Source: Lyophyllum atratum
Taxonomy: Eukaryota > Basidiomycota > Agaricomycetes > Agaricales > Lyophyllaceae
DNA length: 64,000 nucleotides
Assembly: GCA_014905825.1 (NCBI GenBank)
Contig: JACGCN010000022.1
Coordinates: 434,001 to 498,000 of the forward strand
Reading direction: 5' to 3'
How positions within the stretch are numbered: the stretch's first letter is position 1; every line of letters begins with the position of its first letter. The notes under the pieces were generated by a model, which saw only the letters and a program-made list of their open reading frames with translations, did not search any database and was not told where the DNA came from. Positions 1 to 10,320 of the stretch are shown here, one piece after another. The translations under genes and the position numbers were made by a program.

Positions 1-356
1 GATAAGGTGGGGGTGGAGAGTTGGAGTGATTTAAGGCGGTCGCGAGGGAGTGTGATAGGGAGTTCCTTGCCGGAAGTGTAGGGGTCAAAATCGTGGGCGG
101 CGCAGTGCACGACTTGAGCCATCTTGGTCATGAGCGACCACAGCGATGTTGCGACTCGAGGATCGAGAGTGTACGAGGTTGCGCCATGGTCGAGGTGAGG
201 GATGATGTCGAGGGGGTTGTATTGATAGTCGAGCAAAGGGGACGCGATGGCGCCGCGAAATAGCGATTTAAGGAAAGGATCGCGGATAACGGCCTCGATT
301 TGGCGCATCGTGGGGCTCGCGACGAATGTGAGGGCGGTCGAGTGAACGGAAGGCAT
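1..356 (-). CDS. Partial hypothetical ORF downstream of the chromovirus Gag-Pol
   Basis: An ATG at 356-354 opens a stop-free frame of 118 codons that leaves the window at base 1. The product starts MPSVHSTALTFVASPTMRQI and continues with charged and hydrophobic residues; I do not recognise a family. It lies 175 bp downstream of the Gag-Pol stop in the same orientation, where a third retroelement ORF or a flanking host gene could sit. No LTR is seen between it and Gag-Pol. There is no intron signal inside the visible part. Coding status is inferred only from the open frame and its regular amino-acid composition. Confidence 0.45.
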   Translation of the reverse strand, partial: MPSVHSTALTFVASPTMRQIEAVIRDPFLKSLFRGAIASPLLDYQYNPLDIIPHLDHGATSYTLDPRVATSLWSLMTKMAQVVHCAAHDFDPYTSGKELPITLPRDRLKSLQLSTPTL

Positions 357-530
357 GTTTAATAAAGGGGTAACTGGAAGTTTGATAAGAGGCTGGGTGC
401 GTGAAAGTGGTCGAACGAGGATGTTCTGGAGATTAGGTGCAGAAAATTAGAATGTTAAATAGTGTAGATGACCGGATGAAGAACCCTTTTCGTCGCGCCT
501 CGTGTTCGCTAATGTTCGAGCTCGTGTTCG

Positions 531-3500
531 CTAACGTTCGCGCACATCTATTAGATTCCTTTGTCCTCGCAACATGCGCCGCGACTGACCCTGGATGTGT
601 GATGTGTGAGAGGGTGGAGTGACGTCTTCTGGCGCCACGACCGTGCTTTCCCGCTCTGCCGGATGGCCTTGTGACTGTTCAGGGCGCGTCCCATCGTTCA
701 GAAATGGTTCGTGTGATATCTCGAGAGTGTTCTGTAAATTTCCGTCGCGTTCCGTCTGAGGCGCGTGTAGATTTGCTTTGTGGTCCCGCCACGCCTTGAG
801 GACGAGTGGCGCGTTTTTCATATCGGTTGCTGTTAACCATTCGTCTGATTCCGGACCAAATCCGGTGAAGCGCACCTTGTACTCGCGAGCGCGTCGCCCG
901 CCTCTGCGTTTTTGGAAACGCTCGCTTACTATTGCATCGACGTCCCATTCCTCGAGTTCCACGAAGTCGGCACGATTGAGACGTCGCGAGGGTCGCTCTC
1001 CGAATTGTTCAGGTGATGTTAAGTACCGTTCCAGGTGAGCGATGTTTATGATAGGGTGGGTCCCGTATGAAGCCGGCATGCGAAGCTGATAAGTAACAGG
1101 GCTTAGCTTCCGAATTATTTCAAAGGGGCCATCATATTTCATAAGGAGTTTCTTACCTCTCCCTTTCTCCTTCTTGAGTAATTCCAGGGAGTGGGCATTG
1201 AGTACCACCATATCGCCTTCCTCGAACTCCGTAGTAAGTCGTCCTTTATTATATGCGCGTCTTTGATGAACTTGAGCTAGTAGTAGTGCTTCCTTGGCTC
1301 GAGTGCGCTCCGCATTGAAATGATCGACCATAACAGCCGCCTTCTCGTGAAGCAGATCGGGGTCGTCAACTGCCTCCTCCGATGGTCTGGGAACAGAGCT
1401 CGGATTCACTAAGATCGTTGAACCCGTGATAGGTGTATATCCGCGCAGTAAGTATGCTGGTGCGAAGGTCGTAGCTGTGTGGGGAGTCGAGTTGTAACTG
1501 AGGGCCAAGGCGTCAAGGTACTTGGACCAATCGTCTCTTGATGGTCCGATGTATGCGCGTAGTGCTATCTCCAGCGTCTGATTAAGTATCTCGGACTGTC
1601 CGTCAGCCTGTGGGTGGAAAGCGGTGGTCAAGGCGCGTGTCATACCCATCAGACGACATATCTCTTTCCAGAAGTCGTTCTTCCAGCGGGTGTCACGATC
1701 CGTTATGACTTGACGAGGGATTCCATATTGCGAGATAACATGCTTGAAGAATAACTCAGCGGTTTCGTCTTCTGTGATAGTAACTGTACACGGAATAAAT
1801 ATTCCATATTTAGTGAGTTTATCGACAATTACCAAAATGTTATCAAACCCCTCTGAATTCGGAAGTTCGGGTATGAAGTCCATCGTTACTACTTCGAAAG
1901 GCTGCGAGGGAATCGGGATTGGTTGTAATAACCCCTTAGGCGGGTCGCGGCGTGGTTTGGATTTTTGGCATATGTCGCATGTGGTGACAAAGAGCTTTAA
2001 ATCGCGCGACATCCTTGGCCAATAGTGAGTGGCGGCCAGACGGTTATACGTCTTGTGGTAGCCGGCGTGTGCTGCCTCGCTGACTGTGTTGTGTACCTCA
2101 TTCATTACTAGACTCTGAAGATTTTTCGGAACGCAGAGACGATTGTTACCTTGCCAGTCCTCAAAAAATATCAAACCGTCGTCACTGTAGTGATATTGAG
2201 GGTATCGAGGATTTGTCCAGTTCCGTTCGCCTTTCCATTCCTTGATCACCTCGCTGTAATGCGGATCGAGCTGATAAGCATGTACCCAATCATTTAGTTC
2301 CTCTTTTGAGAGGCTAACCATTACAGAGTATGATCTCGAGGTTACATAGGGGAGATCGATGTCATTCAACGCTGAGTTGAAGTCGAGATAGACAGGGTCA
2401 GTGTTGATAGCCGATGGTGCCTGATCCCAAGATTCCTCGGCTTGTACAAATCGGGAAGCCACGCTTAACAGCCGTTCTTCGAACCGATCTCCGAGCTCGA
2501 GATACATATCCTTCATGGGATCGTCGGGGCTTGACAGGGTGAGTGTCCTGATGTCATCAGTCTTTGGTCCCGAAGTGATGGGCATCCTTCTTCGTAGTCG
2601 AGAGATGGGGTCTACGTTGGAATGTACGCGTCCCGCGCGATGGATGATTCGGAGCGTGGGATACGCAGCAAAAACGGTGCCCCAGGTGAGTAATCGCCTA
2701 TTTACGTTCTGAAACGTCTTGCTCCAAGTAAGCGCTGCGTGGTCCGTGATAGCTAGGATATCCCCCCCCTCAAGAAAAGGCTGAAATTTAATTAAAGCCT
2801 CTTTCAAGGCTAGTGCTTCGCGCTCTGTTGGCGAGTAGTTCCGCTCGGCGGATTTTAATACTCGAGACCAATAGCTTACCACGCGCTCTACGTGAACTAT
2901 AGTATCCTCAAATGACTCCGCCCATATTCCTGGCTCGGGGACATCGTTTATCTCCTTGGATAGGGAAGGAACCAGGGAAGGGACCTGCTCGTTATTCTCG
3001 TAAGCCTTGAGAAGCCGGTCGTACACCCGCGTACCCCGAAGATCCCGGATACTGATTGGTTGGACTTGCTGCAGTATGCCCGCGAGGCCGTAATCGCAGG
3101 CGTCCGTGTACAACCGATAAGGTTTCCCTTCGACGGCGTAACCTCGAACCGGTGCGTTTGTCAAGACTTGCTTGCACAGATCGAATGCTTCCTGGTGTAG
3201 TTCGGTCCAAATCCAATCCGTTCCTTTCTTTAGCAGCTGGAACAGGGGATGAGCGATCCAGGCATAGAATGGGACATAGGCGGAAAAATAGACCATCATT
3301 CCCAGAAACACCTGAAGTTCGCCGGGGTTTCTTGGGACATCCAGATCAAGGATGGCGTCTACTTTCTCCTTGTGAGTGGATAAGCCTAGTCGCGATACCT
3401 TCTGACCTAAGAGCAGTAGCGATTGATAGGCGAAATGACATTTAGAAGGTGACAGCGTGATATTGGCCTCCGCAATGGCGGAAAATACTTGATCGAGGTG

Positions 3501-6500
3501 CTTCAGGTGATCCTCGAAGGTGAGAGAGAATATAACGATGTCGTCGATGTAAACTAATGTGAAAACCCAGAGGTATGGCGCCAGAACCTTCTGCATTATG
3601 CGTTGAAAAACGCTGGGGCCGTTCCGGTATCCAAACGGCATACGACGAAACTGCCACAAACCTCGATGAGTTCTAAAGGCTAACTTTTCGGCAGCGTTAT
3701 CTGACATGGTCAATTGCGTGAATCCTGCTAGAGCATCGAGGGTGGTGAGCCATTGCGACCCTGTGAGTGCCTGCAATATATCTTCTTGTTTAGGGATGGG
3801 GAACTCATCAGGAATGACCATCTCATTGAGCTTTCTTAGATCGATAACCATGCGTGGTTTGCTATTTCGGTATACGATGAAAACCGGCGCGGCCCAAGGG
3901 CTCTTTGAAGGTTCAATTACGCCGAGTTTAATCCAGGAATCCATTTGTTTATCAATAACCTCTCGTTTAGCAGGGGACGCGGGAAACGGGGGTAAGGATA
4001 CCGGTTGGGCATTAGGCTTCATAGAGATTTCTACCTTTTCATCGTAATTCCCGAGTCGTCCATCTAATCCGAAAGCCTTCTCATTTTTCAGAATGACTCC
4101 TTCTAATTGCTTTCGCTGATCCGCGGTTAGATCCTTGGAGATTTCTACCTCGGCAAGTAGTCGTGAACTTGGCACGGAGTCTTCAGGTGGCTCAGAAGTC
4201 TTAGGTCCTCCTTCCAGTGGTTCCTCGGCCAGTGGATCATCGTCTTCTGTAGCGTTGCGCTGGGCTTTAGAAGAGATTTCGGTCTGGCTGCTAACCGTGT
4301 TGGATACCGAAGATTCTTGTATGTTACTAAGTGATTGAATTAGAAGGGCGTGTTTCTCAATAGCGTTTCTCTGTTCCTTAGACAAATTCTCTTCTCTGTC
4401 TAACCAGTTTCTAGGGTTTCGAGCAATTCCCAACAACTGTCCTTCCGCGATGATAATTGGGGATGCCGAGAAGTTGGCTATATGAAGAACGGGAGAATCT
4501 CGAGAGATTAAAGAATCAGCGCTACCATACACATCCTCAGGATTACTGGTGTGCTCAAGGTTTCGTTCCACGAAAAGGGTTTTCGCGTTGGGGGGAAACG
4601 AAACTCGTAAGGGAATCATTCGGCTGACCTCAGGTGGGATGACCATTCTTTCAGCGGCTCTTACTTCCGAGTTTGCTAGCCTGTGACGATGCAGCCTCTT
4701 AATCCTCTGACTTTTGCGATGAACTCGATTGCGAGGAATGGAAGTTAGATTCCGCTGTGTTCGAATCTGAAACGCATGACCGTCTTCATTAATGAGGGAA
4801 GGTGAGGTAGAGTTATCGACCTTGATGCGGCGTCCTGAGTCTCCAAACGTAATGTAGGCCTCGCCGTTCTCTCTGACAACTGACAACGAATACTGATCTG
4901 CGAAGTCGTTCCCGAGGATAAAAGGAGTGGTCATTCCCTTCACTACGTATGCTTCAACACTGAGTTTAATCGGGCCGTCGTCAGTGTGGAAGAATAGATC
5001 TATATCGACAAATCCCGAGATGGAACTTGTACCAGTGACTTGAATGAGATTTATCTTCTGTCCTAGACGAGACTTGGGCTTCAGAGTAAGCGATTCTAGC
5101 GTTTTCTGCGATATAAGCGTAATGTCCGATCCTGAATCTAGGATAACATTAATAGGGTCGAGATCGATACCACCTATGGTAGCCGTAGTTTGAGTCGCGC
5201 GAGATCCCAAGAAGGAGCATCCAGGAGGGCGAGCCATCAGTTTCTTGAGTTCTATAACTCTTCCATTGGAGTTTGAGTTGGAATCTCCTCTAACTAGATA
5301 ATTAGTAGCGTTGATTTCCTTAGCTAGCCGCCTACGTGACCTTCGATTAAGAGGAGGTTTGGAGTTATAAGGTGCGCAAAAGGTGTTGAGAGTGCGTGAA
5401 GATGTTCCCGAGTCTTGATTATCCGAATCCTGATCTATCGTGTTGCCGGTGTAACCCTCCAGGGCCGTCGAGTCTTCGGACTCCTTGGTAGTCTGGAGGG
5501 AATAATCAAAATCCTGGCTGAGATCCTCAATTTCGGAGTCTAATCCGTAATAAAGGTCATCATACTCCCTTTGTGCCTCGAAAGCATCATCCGAGGTGGT
5601 TGCAAGATTCGCTCTCGCCGCTCGATTACTCTTGAAAGCGTGTTTGCACTCGTTGTCCCAATGTTTACCGCTACCACAGTGTCGGCAGGGTCTTGCTCCT
5701 TTATCCTCGGGAGTAGATCCTCTTCGAGTGATATTAGAGTCGTCCTTGGGGTATTTAGGGGGTTCAAGTGACTTGTACGCGCCGATCAGGTTTGTCCGGG
5801 CGTTGTAATTAGTATTCCTGGGTTGGTCCCGGTAATTGGTAGGCGACCGATAGTTATCGACCCTTTCAGATCGTGGAGAATCTAATCTCATTAGGGTGTC
5901 CTCGTGGAATCTGATAGCCGACTGGAATTCAATTACATCCACGTAGAGCTGAGTTGTGAGTACTGTGTTCCAGTTGGCTGGGGCTCCTTCCATTATCTCC
6001 AGAATCATTTCAGAGTCATCGAGGGTGTATACCGTGTTGAGTAGTTCCGCCTTACGAATATAGTATTCGCTGGGTGTCTCGCGTGTATGACCGCTCTCTC
6101 TGTAAGCCGCTCTAACGGCTCTCGCCTTCTGTTTATCCAGCCACTTCCTGTTCATGTAGTAGGTAGAGATACATTTACGGAGGGTATTCCAGTCCTTCTC
6201 CACCGTATCACGATAATCCCCTGGGAGTGACCAATACCAGGTTTCTGCGTTTCCTTCCAACCTCCGAGGTACCACTGTACCGAGTTGCGTGAAAACCGCT
6301 GTTGACATTTTGGCGAGATTATTGACTTTGGACAACCAACGGACTATGGTATCGGTATTACCGTCCCATTTTGGCACGTTCTCGAATTTAAGCTTGAGGT
6401 CGAAATGAGGTTCGGGCTGTGGGCGGGGACGTCGATCGTCCTGGAGGCGATCTCTTCTATGATGCCCGTTACCACCGTTCCCGTCGTCATCTCCTCCTCC

Positions 6501-6671
6501 ACCATTGTCGTCGTCTCCTGGAGGTCCCCCTGCGCGCCTATGATTATCTTCTCGTCCCTGTCGTCCGTCGCGTGACATCCGGGAAGGAGGTCGAAAGTTT
6601 CTTGGAGGGCCGTTGCTTCCCTCGTCATCGGAGGGTTCGTCGCCAGGTGGGTCGCCTCCTGCGCGCTGCAT
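531..6671 (-). CDS. Ty3/gypsy chromovirus Gag-Pol polyprotein, intact single ORF of 2,046 aa
   Basis: This is the polyprotein of an LTR retrotransposon, which copies its RNA to DNA and integrates it. Order of parts with approximate residues: a Gly/Asn/Asp-rich basic leader (1-90); a retrotransposon Gag region with the motif ETWYWSLPGDYRD (95-270); a CCHC zinc knuckle CRHCGSGKHWDNEC (327-343); an aspartic protease with DSGSD (about 515); a reverse transcriptase with YIDD (about 1040); RNase H; an integrase with HHCC zinc finger (about 1535-1568) and DDE residues in VVTMDFI, TDRDTRW and QSEILNQ (about 1598, 1656, 1694); and a C-terminal chromodomain (about 1903-1963) containing EYKVRFTGFG. The chromodomain places it among chromoviruses, which family knowledge says target heterochromatin. 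There are no stops or frameshifts, so it may be young. The expected 3' LTR is not in the remaining 530 bp. Confidence 0.95.
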   Translation of the reverse strand: MQRAGGDPPGDEPSDDEGSNGPPRNFRPPSRMSRDGRQGREDNHRRAGGPPGDDDNGGGGDDDGNGGNGHHRRDRLQDDRRPRPQPEPHFDLKLKFENVPKWDGNTDTIVRWLSKVNNLAKMSTAVFTQLGTVVPRRLEGNAETWYWSLPGDYRDTVEKDWNTLRKCISTYYMNRKWLDKQKARAVRAAYRESGHTRETPSEYYIRKAELLNTVYTLDDSEMILEIMEGAPANWNTVLTTQLYVDVIEFQSAIRFHEDTLMRLDSPRSERVDNYRSPTNYRDQPRNTNYNARTNLIGAYKSLEPPKYPKDDSNITRRGSTPEDKGARPCRHCGSGKHWDNECKHAFKSNRAARANLATTSDDAFEAQREYDDLYYGLDSEIEDLSQDFDYSLQTTKESEDSTALEGYTGNTIDQDSDNQDSGTSSRTLNTFCAPYNSKPPLNRRSRRRLAKEINATNYLVRGDSNSNSNGRVIELKKLMARPPGCSFLGSRATQTTATIGGIDLDPINVILDSGSDITLISQKTLESLTLKPKSRLGQKINLIQVTGTSSISGFVDIDLFFHTDDGPIKLSVEAYVVKGMTTPFILGNDFADQYSLSVVRENGEAYITFGDSGRRIKVDNSTSPSLINEDGHAFQIRTQRNLTSIPRNRVHRKSQRIKRLHRHRLANSEVRAAERMVIPPEVSRMIPLRVSFPPNAKTLFVERNLEHTSNPEDVYGSADSLISRDSPVLHIANFSASPIIIAEGQLLGIARNPRNWLDREENLSKEQRNAIEKHALLIQSLSNIQESSVSNTVSSQTEISSKAQRNATEDDDPLAEEPLEGGPKTSEPPEDSVPSSRLLAEVEISKDLTADQRKQLEGVILKNEKAFGLDGRLGNYDEKVEISMKPNAQPVSLPPFPASPAKREVIDKQMDSWIKLGVIEPSKSPWAAPVFIVYRNSKPRMVIDLRKLNEMVIPDEFPIPKQEDILQALTGSQWLTTLDALAGFTQLTMSDNAAEKLAFRTHRGLWQFRRMPFGYRNGPSVFQRIMQKVLAPYLWVFTLVYIDDIVIFSLTFEDHLKHLDQVFSAIAEANITLSPSKCHFAYQSLLLLGQKVSRLGLSTHKEKVDAILDLDVPRNPGELQVFLGMMVYFSAYVPFYAWIAHPLFQLLKKGTDWIWTELHQEAFDLCKQVLTNAPVRGYAVEGKPYRLYTDACDYGLAGILQQVQPISIRDLRGTRVYDRLLKAYENNEQVPSLVPSLSKEINDVPEPGIWAESFEDTIVHVERVVSYWSRVLKSAERNYSPTEREALALKEALIKFQPFLEGGDILAITDHAALTWSKTFQNVNRRLLTWGTVFAAYPTLRIIHRAGRVHSNVDPISRLRRRMPITSGPKTDDIRTLTLSSPDDPMKDMYLELGDRFEERLLSVASRFVQAEESWDQAPSAINTDPVYLDFNSALNDIDLPYVTSRSYSVMVSLSKEELNDWVHAYQLDPHYSEVIKEWKGERNWTNPRYPQYHYSDDGLIFFEDWQGNNRLCVPKNLQSLVMNEVHNTVSEAAHAGYHKTYNRLAATHYWPRMSRDLKLFVTTCDICQKSKPRRDPPKGLLQPIPIPSQPFEVVTMDFIPELPNSEGFDNILVIVDKLTKYGIFIPCTVTITEDETAELFFKHVISQYGIPRQVITDRDTRWKNDFWKEICRLMGMTRALTTAFHPQADGQSEILNQTLEIALRAYIGPSRDDWSKYLDALALSYNSTPHTATTFAPAYLLRGYTPITGSTILVNPSSVPRPSEEAVDDPDLLHEKAAVMVDHFNAERTRAKEALLLAQVHQRRAYNKGRLTTEFEEGDMVVLNAHSLELLKKEKGRGKKLLMKYDGPFEIIRKLSPVTYQLRMPASYGTHPIINIAHLERYLTSPEQFGERPSRRLNRADFVELEEWDVDAIVSERFQKRRGGRRAREYKVRFTGFGPESDEWLTATDMKNAPLVLKAWRDHKANLHAPQTERDGNLQNTLEISHEPFLNDGTRPEQSQGHPAERESTVVAPEDVTPPSHTSHIQGQSRRMLRGQRNLIDVRER

Positions 6672-6673
6672 TC

Positions 6674-7130
6674 TGTTACACTGCGGGCATGGGCTTATAT
6701 AGTCTCCGATTTTAGTTGGAATATATTTTGATAATATTTAAAATAAGTACACCCATTAATCTGCAGGGAAAATATGGAATATATTTGCGATATCATCAGA
6801 CACATGTCCAACGTAGAATCGACGTCTTTATCAGGAATATATTTATGATATCATCAGCTAAAAGCCCTTAGCAAAATCGTGATCAAATTTCTAATTTGAT
6901 CCCTATAAATCATGAGATGATATGTCGAACGCATTGTGATCACAAGATCGAGGATTCTATTTCTAAAATCCGCGATCTTAAGGCATCGGATATATCACGA
7001 TTGTATTCAGAATACAATCCCACGTGTCACGTTTATACACTCCGCGGCCAGTCCACAATCCGAATCGGGAATCGAGGAACTGGCTTCGAGTATTATGGTA
7101 GGCACTTGCGAGAGATCGTGATTATAGCAG
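6674..7130 (-). repeat. Dispersed repeat L, copy A, abutting the Gag-Pol start
   Basis: About 430-450 bp that is closely repeated, in inverted orientation, at about 46190-46625. On the plus strand it starts TGTTACACTGCGGG, and the minus-strand end reads ...GTGTAACA directly before the gag ATG, so it has LTR-like TG...CA ends. It is AT-rich and holds many short palindromes (CGTGATCA, ATGATATCAT, GATTGTATTC/GAATACAATC). The motif GATATCATCAG occurs twice. Similarity to copy B fades near 7085-7130. It may be the 5' LTR of this element or a separate insertion; no clear primer-binding site follows it and no target-site duplication was found. Confidence 0.7.
6694..6701 (-). promoter_or_regulatory. 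TATA box upstream of Gag-Pol
   Basis: The minus strand reads TATATAAG about 25 bp before the gag ATG. The same motif and its surroundings are kept in repeat copy B (plus strand, near 46605). Such close spacing would leave almost no 5' leader, which is unusual for an LTR element. Confidence 0.45.
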
Positions 7131-7273
7131 AATCTTGAACCATTATATATGTACAATGCAAAAAATATAGCCATAACGTTGGAAAACTGGAGGAGGGTGC
7201 AAGATATATGTAAGAGTCGCAAATGCCAAGAAAGTATTTATGTATGAAGGTTGGTGCAGGTCGATCGCGAAGA

Positions 7274-7706
7274 TTAAAGGCTCAAGAATGCGAGAAGAAT
7301 TGAAAAAATCGCAGCGGCAACGAATATCAACCAGGCAACTCCTGCGATTGGTGTCGACGAAACAACCATGAGAATTACTGCGAAGATGCAGGCAACGACA
7401 CCGATTATGATGGCCCACACCGGGATGGATACCACGAGGGAGAAGACACCGATGAGCCGTCGGGAAGTGAGGAAACGCGCCTAGAGAGCAATCACGAATT
7501 AGTTGAAGATCTGGTAGGAGAGGGCCGTATAAGGTTATCTTTACACGAAAGACGGAAGCTTTTACGCCGCTTAACAGCATCATGAAGAGCACAATCGAAA
7601 GAATTCCCGAAGTAGAGAGAATGACACCGATACCCAACACCGTTCTCGCGGTCTGATTAGGCGGGAAGGCGCTGTCGGGTGTGAGGGCCATCAGCGCAAC
7701 GCTCAT
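7274..7706 (-). CDS. Small predicted multi-pass membrane protein, 122 aa, two exons
   Basis: Exon 1 (7706-7545) encodes 54 residues and ends KASVFR. A 64 bp intron (7544-7481, GTAAAG...CTAG) is followed by exon 2 (7480-7274), which keeps phase and ends FLSL before TAA. The spliced protein has a hydrophobic stretch at about residues 22-47 and a second, longer block (about 63-120) that can hold two further helices, including VVSIPVWAIIIGVVACIFAV. There is no recognisable family. The model is supported by exact phase across the intron and by hydrophobic periodicity running through the splice. Confidence 0.65.
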
Positions 7707-7751
7707 TCTATGACATGGGGGTGGGTAAGGGTGAAATATTGGAGACGGTTT

Positions 7752-8248
7752 TCAGCAGAATAACGAATACGAACGCTGAGATCGGTGCCAACTGATATAT
7801 AGCACAAGGTGAGCTGTAGCTAGCAAGACTTTAAGAGGATCAAAGGACGCACCGACAACACGACCTGCCGCCACCTGAACATTATCTTTCTGAACACCTT
7901 TCTCCATTTCTTGTTCGTGTCTGCGCCCTCGACGCTGGTAAACCAAGTCAACTTGGAGAGACCGTACATTGCCAAGTCGACTAGTCCTCGTGACATCGTG
8001 GTGTGGCGTATGAAGGGTAAGAATACAACTGAATGGAGGACCAGAGGAGGCGGATGAGGAAGAACAGCCCGAGCAGAAGTGGCGCTGCAGAGCTGGAAGT
8101 TGAAGCGCCAACCCCATATCCGATCCGAAGGCCCGCCGACACTGCCACGAACATCCTTCCCAGCTTTCTCATTTATATGGCGTCTCTTGATCACTGCTGC
8201 GTCTGCCAGTCCGTCGATAGAGGACCTAGATTTGGTGGTATCGAACAT
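7752..8248 (-). CDS. Hypothetical intron-containing gene
   Basis: Two overlapping open frames cover this interval. One starts at 8248 (MFDTTKSRSSIDGLADAAVI) and another at 8172 (MRKLGRMFVAVSAG) followed by a hydrophobic stretch LLLGLFFLIRLLW. A candidate intron runs from GTATTC near 8028 to a CACGAG acceptor near 7982, after which either frame stays open to 7752-7822. It lies just upstream of the small membrane-protein gene on the same strand. I cannot decide the correct splice or start, so the span marks a probable gene rather than a final model. Confidence 0.35.
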
Positions 8249-8340
8249 AAACTTAGGCCCATTTTACACATAACCGATGAAATCTAACGATACACAGGAA
8301 CTAGAAGATCTTTCATTAACGCTATGCTCGCCAAGTATTC

Positions 8341-8739
8341 ATGAGTACTCCAATGTCAAGATCATCCTCGTCGCCTATTGCTTCAGATGCCGACGACAAT
8401 GATTTGCTCTCCTCGTCCTTTACCGCCTCCACCAACACCTCCTTCCACCGCCGCCACAAAACCCCTCCTAAACACAAATCCGCGTCCAAACAAAACCAGG
8501 CCAAATTCTCTGCCCTCACCAACTTCCTCCCCCCCTCGCTTCCCGATAAGGCCCTCCTAAAACACGCCATCCTCGTAACCACACTCTCCGCCCTTCCTCG
8601 CCTCTTCTACCTCCACTCTCTCCTTCTCCCCTCAACACAGTTCCAGCAAATACAATCTCAAACCCCGCGCCGCTCCCGCCTCTCCTCTTCATTGTCCCTC
8701 GCCTTCGTCTTTTGGCCCGACTCTGCCATCGACGTACTC
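8341..8739 (+). other. Ser/Pro-rich open frame, possibly leader sequence of the GH30 relic
   Basis: An ATG at 8341 opens a frame rich in Ser, Thr, Pro and Lys (MSTPMSRSSSSPIASDADDN) with a short hydrophobic segment near residues 72-95 (ALLKHAILVTTLSALPRLF). The frame runs on past 8740 into the GH30 relic in a different frame from the glycosidase. It could be the 5' end of another gene fused to the relic by rearrangement. I see no family match. Confidence 0.3.
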
Positions 8740-10320
8740 CCCCGCAGCTTCGGTCTTCTCCACCCCCGCCCAGACCTTCCAGGTGGCCCAACGACCTCTA
8801 CAAGTTCCCCGATGCAAGACGGCAGAAACTCTCCACGCTTCTCTTCTTCCCGAGCGGGTCGGGTCTCTCCAGCTACCGGTACAACATCGGCGCCGGCAGC
8901 GTCAATGTCTCCAACCCAACGTGCGCACCGGAGACGTTCTACGTGAGCCCGGGCGTGCACAACTTCGCGAGGGACGCGCAGGGCGTGTATTTCTTTCCTG
9001 AGGCTGCGAAGCGCGGCGTGCAGCACCTCACGGCGTTTGCGAATAGTGCGCCTGCGCCGCTGACGTCGGGCAAGGCGAGCTGCAATGGCGGGTTTGTCAC
9101 TGGGTCTGGCGCGGCGTATGTGACGTATCTTGCGGACATTATTGCGCACTTCCAGCAGGAGCCTGATAGCACGTTTGGGCCGTCGCGGTGTGGACAGGAG
9201 GGGATGCAGGTTCAGCCTACCCAGTGAGTGCCTCAGATCATTGGGTCTTTGGTTGGGAATGCTGAATTTGGGGTCTAGGCGTGCGGAAGTTTTTAACGGG
9301 CTGCACAATGCAAGGGCCTGACATCGTCTGTTGGTATATTGACCGACGAGTCCTCGAGTCTCGGGAACGCTGGGAATGAGTATGCATCTTGGCTACCCTA
9401 GGTCATTAGTAAGGTATGCTTTTGCGTCATCCTGCTTGCGCATAAAATCGCACCTCATTTTGGACCTGGAAATGCTGAATCACTGCGCTCGTTCACCACA
9501 CGTGCGACTTCCCCAACGACGCGAGCTATACCTCGTTCATCAGCAACACAAATCGGCTGTATCCCGGGAAAGCTACTTGGATGTCGGTGGTCATCTTGAT
9601 CAGCAAAGTACGGTATATGATATTGATTGTTACGTGCCTGTTATGAGAAGTTTCCTGCTCTCTTGGAAACTTAATTAGACGGGAGTGGAAAAGATTGGTC
9701 AGGAGGTTACGATCCAACGTAAGGCGCACTACAGTCTTCCTGACTCGCAAACTCATAGAAAGGGTCATTTGTCAGGGTCAAGAATGCTTTAATGTTTGCG
9801 GGCATATGGTCTTCCAGAGCTTGGTTCTTGCTAACGAACCACGTTATGATGTGAGTTCGTCATTATGATTGAGCGCATCTCCAAACTGATCTCGCTGGTT
9901 TCTGTCTTGCAGTTTTGGACTCTTGTTTCGAATGGTAAGTCAGCTTTCTCTATCTTTCTCAAATGTCCGTGAAACAACCCCTCGCTGCCCGGAATTGATG
10001 CTGTCGTGATAGGAGGGTCTCAATTATTACGACCCCAACTATGCCACGAACAAAAACTTTGCTCTCTGTGAGATGTTTTACTAATTTTGATATCAAAACA
10101 TCACTAACCTCAAGGGCAGACATCAAGAAGCAATTCTGGACCTACAAACATTCTGGAAACTTCGTGAAACGTGAGCTCCTTGGATATGCATGTCAGACAT
10201 TGACTGACCAGAAACCCAGTCGGCAGCCAGCGACGTCCCATCATTGGATCGGATGCGAAGAAGTTCACCATGGCCGTTTAGGATGCCTACACGTACTACG
10301 GGCAAGACGGCACACCCTAG
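8740..10320 (+). pseudogene. Decayed GH30 glycoside hydrolase gene (endo-beta-1,6-galactanase-like)
   Basis: Successive exon fragments match fungal secreted GH30 enzymes, which cleave beta-linked galactan or glucan in cell walls. Landmarks are WPNDLYKFPD (8784), SSYRYNIGAGSVNVSNP, the PETFYVSPGVHNFARDAQG block, TAFANSAPAPLTSG, GPSRCGQEGMQVQPTQ (to 9226), then after a 55 bp intron RAEVFNGLHNA, GILTDESSSLGN (about 9333), HHTCDFPNDASYTSF (about 9500) and FWTYKHSGNF (about 10134). Lesions: the glycine-rich segment before WPNDL is missing with a frameshift; the stretch normally carrying the Asn-Glu-Pro acid/base motif is collapsed to QQEP near 9150; there is a frameshift near 9311-9320; and an in-frame TAG lies at 10279-10281 after KKFTMAV. 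Together these make a nonfunctional copy likely. Confidence 0.8.

Noticed and set aside
3056..3445. Plus-strand 129-codon frame and other plus frames within 0.7-6.7 kb
   Set aside because: All are shadows of the long Gag-Pol ORF on the minus strand.
6896..7138. 80-codon plus frame and its minus counterpart near 46.3 kb as a conserved protein
   Set aside because: The similarity reflects DNA repeat L; the frames end at different places and L shows LTR-like rather than coding features.
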